From assembly GCA_001839685.1 (NCBI GenBank), contig MLAK01000699.1, forward strand, positions 1 to 64,000: a stretch of DNA of 64,000 nucleotides. Direction: 5' to 3'. The stretch's first letter is position 1, and the number at the start of each line of letters is the position of its first letter. This DNA comes from Tritrichomonas foetus. Taxonomy: Eukaryota; Parabasalia; Tritrichomonadida; Tritrichomonadidae. Positions 39,927-48,018 of this stretch are shown piece by piece. A model generated the notes under the pieces. That model made no database searches. It had not been told where the DNA came from and saw only the letters and a list, made by a program, of their open reading frames with translations. Made by a program: the position numbers and the translations under genes.

Positions 39927-42206
39927 TTATTGAGGACGAAGAAGATCTCCAAATAGTTCTATATTTGAAAGCCAAAAAATATGCTCAGATTGTTGAGATT
40001 TATCAATCATTGTAAATTTAATATATCTTACAGGATCTGCAAATGGATTTGAACATTCCCAAGTTACACTTTTTCTGGGCTCATTATATTCCCTTCTAAA
40101 TCTGCGAACATCAACGGTTTCCCATTTTTTATCATCGTTTGACACTTCAACAGCCCATGATTGAATATAGCCTGGTCCAGAATGCCATCTTAATGAATAG
40201 CTTCTTAAATCAATTCTCATTGCTTTCATATCTATTTTTACCCAAGAGAATTCTTGTTTCGGTGATCTCCAACAGCCTTTCCATTTTTCTTCCATTAAAT
40301 ATTTTGGATCACAAGAAGTGGTGATTGCAATTTTCTTCTTTTCAACTGGATTTCCTTGTTCACATCTTGTTATAAATGCAAAAATCCCACTCCATTCTCT
40401 TCCCGGTTCATACTTGATATCTTCACTTTGATTTGGAAGACTTCCAAAGAATTCAATTCCATGTAAAAACATACAAAAGTTACCCGATCCATTTTTATCT
40501 ATTTGTGTCAGTTTTATGAATCTGCAGCGAATCCTTTTTTCGATTTTCCATGTTCTCCATTGTTTGTTTCCATCAGCAGTTGATGTTGTATTTCGTCTTT
40601 CATCAAGTGTTATCCATTTGCTTCCATCACGTGATCCATCAAGCCTCCATGAAATCATATACGGAAGTTTCACATCAGCTACAAATGATTTCAAAGTGTA
40701 AGAAGTAGGAATTATTTCATAATTCTTGAAATCAAACATAACCCAAGAATTTGGCATATCTGGTGTAGCCCAATATTCATTTTCTTGCGGTTCAATTATA
40801 TTGCTTACATTTGAATTACATGTAATTTCAACAAGCCCGAAGTCTTGTGGATTTCCATTACATCTTTTACATAATGTTGCAAAAATTCCTTGGTTTTCAT
40901 TTCCTTTTTCATAATGACATCGAATTACTTCGAAATCATCTTCCTTTTCAGCTTCAACTCCACGCTTAAGAAATTCTAAAAGTGGATTTCTTATTAAATT
41001 AATGTTTAGTGATGTATCCATAACCATGTTAATCGCAATTGTCCTTGGAAGTGATTGAACAAGAATATGTTGAAGTAATCGATTTCGATCTTCTCGATTT
41101 TGATTTACAAATCCAATCAGCCATTCACAAAAAGCTTCAGGCGAATGCGTTTTCAGTTTTTTGTGATATAAAACAGATGATATTAATTGTGTTGGTGCTT
41201 GTAAAAACTCTTTCATTGATCTCATTTTATCAATATTTTCAGCCATAAACCGAATATGTGGTCCATCAGGAATTTCAATGGTTTCTAAATCTCTAAAAAT
41301 AGACATTGCCAGTTCTGGTGTCATTCTCGAATAAATATGACCAGATGCATCATTTAATAAAGATTCCATTCCCAAATCAGCGGCCATAAAAAAGATAAAC
41401 ATTGCATTTTCTGGAATAATTTCAATCGTCTGACCCAAAAGTACATTTTGAATGAGTTCAAAAGGCCCATCAATATTTAAAATTGTTTCTACTCGATTTA
41501 AAAGAGTATTAGAGAGAAGGAGTTGTTTAATTCTAGAGGAATAAGCACTTGCAAGATATGAATTCACACGATAAGGAGTTGAGCAATGAACAACTTCGAG
41601 ATCCATAAATTTATGATAAATATCATCATTATATATTTCAAGGGGCAATGGTTTAAATGAAATGTTGTTTTCATTAAAATCAGAAGCCCACAACTCCACA
41701 AGACTCACAGATGGCAGAACAACTTGAAAAGGAGAATCTTCTGCCAGTGAAACTGCCATCTCACGAATATCCTGTGCTGGAAATTCAACAATGGCAAATC
41801 CAAGATGATCATAAGTCACGCCAGACCGAATTGTGACGTCAACTGGACGAATATTTGAGAAGAAATCCATGATTTTTTCTCTCGTCGTTTTATATTCAGA
41901 AAAGAAAACAAAAATACAATAATCAAATTTTGTAATTGGCTTGATTTCATGCACATGTAATAAATTTTTGTTAAAGCTCAAAAATAACCGATTTTCAATG
42001 CACAGTTGAAAACTTTCTTTAGAGAAAAATTGAATAAAAGCATAGCCAATTGAGTATTTGAAATTTTGGTAAATTTGATAAAATATTTTAATTTGTTTAA
42101 TTTGACCAAATCTTGAAAACAGCTTATATAAATCATCTTCTGTGCATTCTATTGATACATTTCCGATGTAAATGATGTTGTCATCGGGATTTAACATTTT
42201 TGTCAT
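39927..42206 (-). CDS. RRM-RRM-BTB/BACK-F5/8C-F5/8C fusion protein
   Basis: 759 residues with an unusual order of domains. RRM1 (residues 11-90) has RNP2 IYIGNV and RNP1 IGYAFIQF. RRM2 (95-175) has CIFVFF and LGFAIVEF. A BTB-like domain (195-290) carries YRVNSYLASAYSSRIKQLL, the trichomonad version of the fold, and is followed by a BACK-like helical part. Two discoidin (F5/8 type C) domains close the protein, near 440-590 (PNSWVMFDF, SWRLDGSRDGSKW, IEFFG) and 605-755 (FSWVKIDM, QSWAVEVSNDDKKWE, IELFG). BTB-F5/8C proteins form large trichomonad families; the two RRMs are the novelty. RNA binding combined with cullin or scaffold contacts is an inference. No signal peptide, so it is cytosolic or nuclear. 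Confidence 0.8.
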   Translation of the reverse strand: MTKMLNPDDNIIYIGNVSIECTEDDLYKLFSRFGQIKQIKIFYQIYQNFKYSIGYAFIQFFSKESFQLCIENRLFLSFNKNLLHVHEIKPITKFDYCIFVFFSEYKTTREKIMDFFSNIRPVDVTIRSGVTYDHLGFAIVEFPAQDIREMAVSLAEDSPFQVVLPSVSLVELWASDFNENNISFKPLPLEIYNDDIYHKFMDLEVVHCSTPYRVNSYLASAYSSRIKQLLLSNTLLNRVETILNIDGPFELIQNVLLGQTIEIIPENAMFIFFMAADLGMESLLNDASGHIYSRMTPELAMSIFRDLETIEIPDGPHIRFMAENIDKMRSMKEFLQAPTQLISSVLYHKKLKTHSPEAFCEWLIGFVNQNREDRNRLLQHILVQSLPRTIAINMVMDTSLNINLIRNPLLEFLKRGVEAEKEDDFEVIRCHYEKGNENQGIFATLCKRCNGNPQDFGLVEITCNSNVSNIIEPQENEYWATPDMPNSWVMFDFKNYEIIPTSYTLKSFVADVKLPYMISWRLDGSRDGSKWITLDERRNTTSTADGNKQWRTWKIEKRIRCRFIKLTQIDKNGSGNFCMFLHGIEFFGSLPNQSEDIKYEPGREWSGIFAFITRCEQGNPVEKKKIAITTSCDPKYLMEEKWKGCWRSPKQEFSWVKIDMKAMRIDLRSYSLRWHSGPGYIQSWAVEVSNDDKKWETVDVRRFRREYNEPRKSVTWECSNPFADPVRYIKFTMIDKSQQSEHIFWLSNIELFGDLLRPQ

Positions 42207-42379
42207 TGATTCCGATTTTGATTAAATTGATCACTGACAGAAATATTTTCTCTCAAAAAATATCAACATTTCGTAAATTGAATTCACATAGAAAAAAGCC
42301 ATCAAAATCAATATGATATTCAATATTTCTGAAGAAATCTCGTTTTTTGTTTTGAAAAATTAATAAACGTATACACTAA

Positions 42380-42384
42380 TCACA
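42380..42384 (+). promoter_or_regulatory. Initiator (Inr) of IFT70
   Basis: TCACA with its A at 42382, 6 nt before the ATG at 42388. Confidence 0.45.
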
Positions 42385-42387
42385 AAA

Positions 42388-44316
42388 ATGAATAATGAGA
42401 ATTACACTCGCAATATTTATAACTTAATAGGTGACGAAAATTATAATGATGCATTAAAGATTCTTGATAATGAGTTACATACTTATCCTGATTCAACAGC
42501 AATATATTCTTTAAAAGCATATTGTTACTGGCAGCAAGAAGAATATCAAAAGTCATGTGAATGTTATTCAAAATTAGTCCAATTAAATCCTAATAATGAT
42601 CATTATAAATTACTTCATTCACAAGCATTATATAAAACAAGTCAGTATTATGATGCTATGAGAGTGTCATTTGGTGTTCAGAATCAAGAACTTAAACCAA
42701 AAACTGCTCTGCTTCAATCAGATATTCGATATGCGGAAGAAGACATCCAGTCTACTAAATCTATTTTACAAGAAAGTGATCAAGAAGATGAAAATATTAT
42801 GATTGATCAAGCTGTAGTTCTGTTTAAAGAAGATAGATATGAAGAGGCACTTGAGAAATATAATGATATCAAAAGAACACATGGTTTTTCTCCAGAAATT
42901 CAATATTGTATTGCTTTATGCTATTATCGGTTAAATAGATTTAATGAATCTCTAACATGTATTTCTGAAATCAAAGCAAATTGTGCAAGAACTCATCCCG
43001 AACTTCTCCGATCTCTTACAGGAGAAAATGTTGATATTGATGTGACTGGAAATCGCTCTGTTGTTCAAGAGTTGTATCTTGTTGAAGCCTTTAATTTATT
43101 AATGGCTTTGGAATATGATCATCGACATTATCGAGAAGCAAAAGATGCACTTCATGAATTACCAATGAGAACTGAAGAAGATTTGGATTCTATTACGCTA
43201 CATAATACGGCATTAGTAACAATGGATGAAGATCCTTCTTCATCTTTCTCTAAATTAACATTTCTATTATCACAAGAGCCACCTGTGACGGAAACATTTC
43301 GTAATTTATTGCTTGGATATTGCAAATTTGAATATTATTCATATGCAGCTGATTTACTTGGAGAGAATTCAGATCTAGCCCTAAAGACAATGGGGCAACC
43401 AATGTTAGATTTTCTTGATGCCGTATTATTATATGCATCTTCCAAGGAGGAAGCTTATCGCAAGTTTGATGAACTTTGTAAAGCTAAAGCTGACATTTTA
43501 AGAAGATTATTATCACAAATTGAAGAAACTCGAAAAACTCAAGATGAGCAACAACAAACTCAACTAACAATAGAATTTGAAGCGAATGTGAGTGAATTAA
43601 TTCCTATTTTAATGTTCCAAGCTAAAATTTTCTGGGATCTTGGTAACTATCAACTAGTAGAGCTGCTTCTAAATAAATATGCAGATTTTTGTTTTGATAA
43701 TAGAACATGGAAATTAAATCTCGCTCATACTTATTTTATGCAACCAAATAAGATGCAAGAAGCCATTCAATGGTATGAACCTCTTGTTCTTGGTGAACAA
43801 AATCTTCTTGATGTTGAAGCCATTGTTGTCGCCAATTTATGTGTTGCTTATGTAACAACAGATCAAAATGGACTTGCAGACACACTAATAAATAGATTAA
43901 CAGATGAAGAAGCACAGAAAGTTAAAGATGATCCAGATGCCAAATTATATCACCTTTCTATTATTCACCTAGTTATTGGCACATTATATTGTGCTCATAA
44001 AAATTTCGAATTTGGAATTGATTATGTATTTAAAGCATTTTCACCTATGCATTCAAAACTTAATCCAGACACGTGGTTTTATGCAAAGAAATGTATTCAA
44101 GAAATTCTTCGTGCGATGTCAATGCGTCATTATATTATGCCTGATAACACTTTTGAACAAATTTGTAAATTCTTAGATGAAGTTGATAAACATGGAAAGA
44201 ATATTGAATCCATTATTGATATGACATTAAATGCAGAAGATGCAAGAGAAAATCAAACCATAAGTTTTGAAGCAAGAACAATTAAGTCAATGTTTTTAAG
44301 GTTATATAACTTTTAA
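42388..44316 (+). CDS. IFT70: Intraflagellar transport protein IFT70 (TTC30/fleer)
   Basis: 642 residues, close to the usual 665. TPR superhelix of the IFT-B core that wraps IFT52 and IFT88. Seen are YTRNIYNLIGDENYNDALKI (compare YTAVVYRLIRDARYAEAVQL), SQALYKTSQYYDAMRV and VVQELYLVEAFNLLMALEY. Others are PMRTEEDLDSITLHNTALV, LLLGYCKFEYYSYAADLLGE, FQAKIFWDLGNYQLVE, VVANLCVAYVTTDQN, and IHLVIGTLYCAHKNFEFGID, which pairs with VNLVIGTLYCAKGNYDFGIS. Similarity runs end to end with no break. The TAA stop overlaps TAAAT. Confidence 0.96.
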   Translation: MNNENYTRNIYNLIGDENYNDALKILDNELHTYPDSTAIYSLKAYCYWQQEEYQKSCECYSKLVQLNPNNDHYKLLHSQALYKTSQYYDAMRVSFGVQNQELKPKTALLQSDIRYAEEDIQSTKSILQESDQEDENIMIDQAVVLFKEDRYEEALEKYNDIKRTHGFSPEIQYCIALCYYRLNRFNESLTCISEIKANCARTHPELLRSLTGENVDIDVTGNRSVVQELYLVEAFNLLMALEYDHRHYREAKDALHELPMRTEEDLDSITLHNTALVTMDEDPSSSFSKLTFLLSQEPPVTETFRNLLLGYCKFEYYSYAADLLGENSDLALKTMGQPMLDFLDAVLLYASSKEEAYRKFDELCKAKADILRRLLSQIEETRKTQDEQQQTQLTIEFEANVSELIPILMFQAKIFWDLGNYQLVELLLNKYADFCFDNRTWKLNLAHTYFMQPNKMQEAIQWYEPLVLGEQNLLDVEAIVVANLCVAYVTTDQNGLADTLINRLTDEEAQKVKDDPDAKLYHLSIIHLVIGTLYCAHKNFEFGIDYVFKAFSPMHSKLNPDTWFYAKKCIQEILRAMSMRHYIMPDNTFEQICKFLDEVDKHGKNIESIIDMTLNAEDARENQTISFEARTIKSMFLRLYNF

Positions 44317-44560
44317 ATTCATGTTTGATAACTTATAAACAGGTTATTATCTTCTTTTTCTCAATTCTTTTTACACTGTTTTTCTATGATAAACATAGTT
44401 TATTAGTTTTTGTTTTTCGTTCGAATTTCTTACAGGGTTTTATATTACTATTGAAAGGTGATTCCATTATTGGGGTAATAAAAACACGTTTCAATCAAAA
44501 TTACTATAAAATTCGAAGAAATAAATAACGAAAATTAAATTAGCGCATTTAAATAACATT

Positions 44561-47485
44561 TTATACATGAACAAAAGAAATTGAAGCATTATCTTCACAA
44601 AGCCAATTCACTGAATAAGCTGTATCTTGTGGAGGTGAAGTAATTTCAATAGAATGCAAAACTTGACATGATTTTTTCAGATTAAAAATTTTCCCGCAAA
44701 GATCATCTGCGGAAAGTGCCATGCCACATTCTCCTTTAGGACTAATGGAAACTTTGTTAATTTTTCCTTTGAAAATTTCATCTTTTGCTTTTAATTTCGA
44801 ATCAATATAAACATAAACAAGTCCTGTTGATGTTCCAATAAGTGCAGTTTTATTGATAACATCAACATATGGTAGTTTTTCAGCTTGTTTTCTTAAAAGT
44901 GACATTGATAATTCAGAAAGAGATGTATAGCTGTTTCCTGCTGCAGCAATTGCATTCGACATATTTCCACCTGCCATTTTAGGATTTGCAAGTTCAGCAT
45001 TATGATACAAAATGAGCGCTGCTTCTGCTTGCTTTTGAGATGCACTATCAATAAATTTCAGAAGAACATCGGTCATTAATTCAACATCTGAAAATACAAA
45101 AGCATTAAATCGATCATACAAAAATTTAAATGATTTTTGGTTCAAGACTGATCGTATAATTCTGGTATAAAGATTTTTCTGGACTTCAAACTTCGTCCAA
45201 ACAGTTATTCCATCAATTAAGATAAATGCAGCCATTGCTGCAACAACAGAAGGCGAATCAGACTCTTGTGATGTTAAAAATTGAAAAACCTTCGGGAGTA
45301 AATCAACAGGTAATGCATTACTATATTTTGATGCTAATAATGCCATTAAAAACATTTCTGGATCATCTAAGTCATGATATCTTTCATTTAAAACATAAGG
45401 AGAAACAAGTTCTTGACATTTAGCGAATTTAATCATATAATTTAAATTGGCACATGCTTTTGCTGCAATTGTTTGAATGGTTAAATTAGAGGAATAAAGC
45501 AATTGTAATAAAATTGGAAGGAAATCAACAACTTGTTCGGTTTCAGATTCAACTATTTCATCATTTGTTTCATTCATTTGAGCAAGTAAACTCTTAATTA
45601 TAAAATGTGAGGCTGCAACAATTGGTGATGCATTTAAAACACTTGAAGTTGTTATAGAAAATGGATGATAGAAAAATGTAGGTGTATTGTCATAGCCAAT
45701 GATTACTAAAGAGCCATTCTTATTTTCATTATTATCCCTATATGCTTTTTTAATCATTGATAAAATAGAACCAATTTGTTCATTCTTTTCATTATACAAT
45801 TTATGTAATTCAGAAATATCTATAAGTTGATAGTACAAAGTTCTTCCAGAAAGCTGTAAACAAATTGCCGACGAAAGTTTATCAGGCTTAGTTTTTTGAC
45901 ATTTTGAATAAACAAGGATAGCATTTGGCGGTACTTGTGAAAGAACATCAATTGGTTGAGAGCAGTTCTCACCAAAGACTAAATAAGCACCATTACTTAA
46001 ATAAAAAATAAAATGAGAAGATTCAATTAAAAAATAAACAGCGAGAATTGGAAAATTTCCAAGATTAAACTGTGCAATAAGATCATTCCACTTAAAAAGA
46101 CAACAAGAAGTATGACTAAGTGCAAGAAGTAAAGATCTTGTGTTTTGTTTAAATTGAGGTTCAACAAATGCGATTACAGGTGAAGGTAAGCAAAAAGTTG
46201 TCACATTTTGCGAAACTTCGGAATTTAAAGCCCAAAAAGTGATTCTTCCATCACTATATCCATTAACTATATGAAGTGGGCTAGATTTAGGACCATATCG
46301 TGTGAATAATGCTGTTATTTTCCCATCAAATTCATGTTTATCGGTTTCAGTTTCTTCTAAAATGTTATAAAAAGTAACATTTGAATTTCCATCTGTTTGA
46401 ATGACTGAATCTTTTGTCATTTCTGACACATTAAACTGTCTTGAACACTTCTTTCCTTTTAATGTCATAACTTTATCGTCAGAAATGACAGTTATTGCTT
46501 TAGAATCAGGGGAAAAAATGACTTTATCCTCAAAATACGTAAAATATGTCAAAAAAGAATTATGTGTAATCAATTTTGTTGAAGAAATACTTAAAGATGG
46601 TTGATTGTTTTGGTCGTTGAACCTTTTCAATGTTACCAGTAAGAATTTTGCCTTAAATGAGCCAATACAAAAATAGGAAGCATATTGCCATTCTACACCA
46701 AAAATGACATCGTCTTCATCAAGTGGAAAAGTGCTTGAAATTATAGATGAACCATCTGTAGGTCGAATTATTGACCAATCACCATTCGTTCGACTATGTT
46801 TGATTAAGCCGCGTTGGCAAACAACATACGATTGATCGATGAAATTTGGTATTTCTAATTCCACACTGTTTGTCAGAGTTTGATTTTCTTCAATAGCATA
46901 AGTGATCAATTTATCTAATGTTGAACAAACCGCGACGGTTGAAGAAACACATGATGATGTGTGAGGTGAAATGATAGAAAAATATCTTAATCCACCAACG
47001 GGAATTGAATAAACAATAGATCTAGTTTCTAAATTGAATAAATACAAACTTGAGCCAATTGACCATATCCAAACCAAAAACGGCTCAGATGGACATATCG
47101 ACAATCTATAATCGCCCATCGAAACTGGAAGATCGGCTTTGAATAGACATGACCCATCACATGTTGACCATGAGCAAACTGTGCAATCGGATGAAATTGA
47201 GATGAAATTGTCGCCTTGTAATGTTTCTTCAAAATTGGTAATTTGATAAGAATGACCACATAATAATGAAACATGGTGAATTTGGTTTTCTTTAATTCCA
47301 GCGAGAATAATCGGGCCTTCTGTTGTTCCGCAGGCAATCAAATCATCAAAATGGAAAGAGGATTCAAAAACGCCTTTTGGCTTGATATACAGCAAGCACG
47401 TAATGGAAAAGTCTGAAGGAATCGTTGAGGTATCTTTTTGGTATGCTAGGAAAAGAGGAATATCGCAATTTATTTTTCCATGCAT
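44561..47485 (-). CDS. WDR7/rabconnectin-3-beta-like WD-repeat protein
   Basis: 974 residues. Residues 15-200 form a first WD40 propeller (CGHSYQITNF, ISISSDCTVCSWSTCDGSC), and a second set of blades spans 360-560. A helical armadillo-like block (650-860; LLQLLYSSNLTIQTIAAKAC) and more blades at the C-terminus (GTSTGLVYVYIDSK) follow. This order of propeller, propeller, helical block, blades is that of WDR7/WDR72, which with DMXL assembles the V-ATPase V1 sector on endomembranes. The family call is from architecture and short matches, not a long alignment. A generic WD40/HEAT scaffold is the alternative. Confidence 0.5.
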   Translation of the reverse strand: MHGKINCDIPLFLAYQKDTSTIPSDFSITCLLYIKPKGVFESSFHFDDLIACGTTEGPIILAGIKENQIHHVSLLCGHSYQITNFEETLQGDNFISISSDCTVCSWSTCDGSCLFKADLPVSMGDYRLSICPSEPFLVWIWSIGSSLYLFNLETRSIVYSIPVGGLRYFSIISPHTSSCVSSTVAVCSTLDKLITYAIEENQTLTNSVELEIPNFIDQSYVVCQRGLIKHSRTNGDWSIIRPTDGSSIISSTFPLDEDDVIFGVEWQYASYFCIGSFKAKFLLVTLKRFNDQNNQPSLSISSTKLITHNSFLTYFTYFEDKVIFSPDSKAITVISDDKVMTLKGKKCSRQFNVSEMTKDSVIQTDGNSNVTFYNILEETETDKHEFDGKITALFTRYGPKSSPLHIVNGYSDGRITFWALNSEVSQNVTTFCLPSPVIAFVEPQFKQNTRSLLLALSHTSCCLFKWNDLIAQFNLGNFPILAVYFLIESSHFIFYLSNGAYLVFGENCSQPIDVLSQVPPNAILVYSKCQKTKPDKLSSAICLQLSGRTLYYQLIDISELHKLYNEKNEQIGSILSMIKKAYRDNNENKNGSLVIIGYDNTPTFFYHPFSITTSSVLNASPIVAASHFIIKSLLAQMNETNDEIVESETEQVVDFLPILLQLLYSSNLTIQTIAAKACANLNYMIKFAKCQELVSPYVLNERYHDLDDPEMFLMALLASKYSNALPVDLLPKVFQFLTSQESDSPSVVAAMAAFILIDGITVWTKFEVQKNLYTRIIRSVLNQKSFKFLYDRFNAFVFSDVELMTDVLLKFIDSASQKQAEAALILYHNAELANPKMAGGNMSNAIAAAGNSYTSLSELSMSLLRKQAEKLPYVDVINKTALIGTSTGLVYVYIDSKLKAKDEIFKGKINKVSISPKGECGMALSADDLCGKIFNLKKSCQVLHSIEITSPPQDTAYSVNWLCEDNASISFVHV

Positions 47486-48018
47486 TTTGAAAAGGATTTT
47501 TGAAAAGTTTTGAAAAAGCTGTCATGACAACAAAATTTTTGGGAAATCATGTGCACTTTTTGATTGATTAAATGGTTGAATAATTGTGTCTGGACATCAT
47601 TGAAGCATTGATGTTTCATTAATTTTTAGTGCAATTAACGAACCAAATGTTATACTTGTAAAATAAAAAAAGCAGATATTGTGTGTTCAATGGTTGAATA
47701 AGAAATTGATATCAATGTCTATACGAGATCGATATGTCTACATGGAATATTGTTCTAATGAAGAAATTTGATTTATTCAGGTAATATGGAACATCAATTA
47801 GATTTCTTAATTCCTTATTATAGAAATGAAATTAACTATTCATTAAAAATGAAAATACAAAATAACTAATTTTTAGAAACATGATTAAATAATTTATCTT
47901 TCCACCGATTTTTTTATTAATTTACAAATTACAAGTTCATAATTTCACGCTTATCTTATGTGGCTATTCAAAACCAATAGTATCAATTTTTGATGCATTG
48001 GATACATGATAAAAAAAA
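47486..48018. other. Intergenic, nothing recognised
   Basis: 533 AT-rich bases between two minus-strand genes; no gene or RNA seen. Confidence 0.45.
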
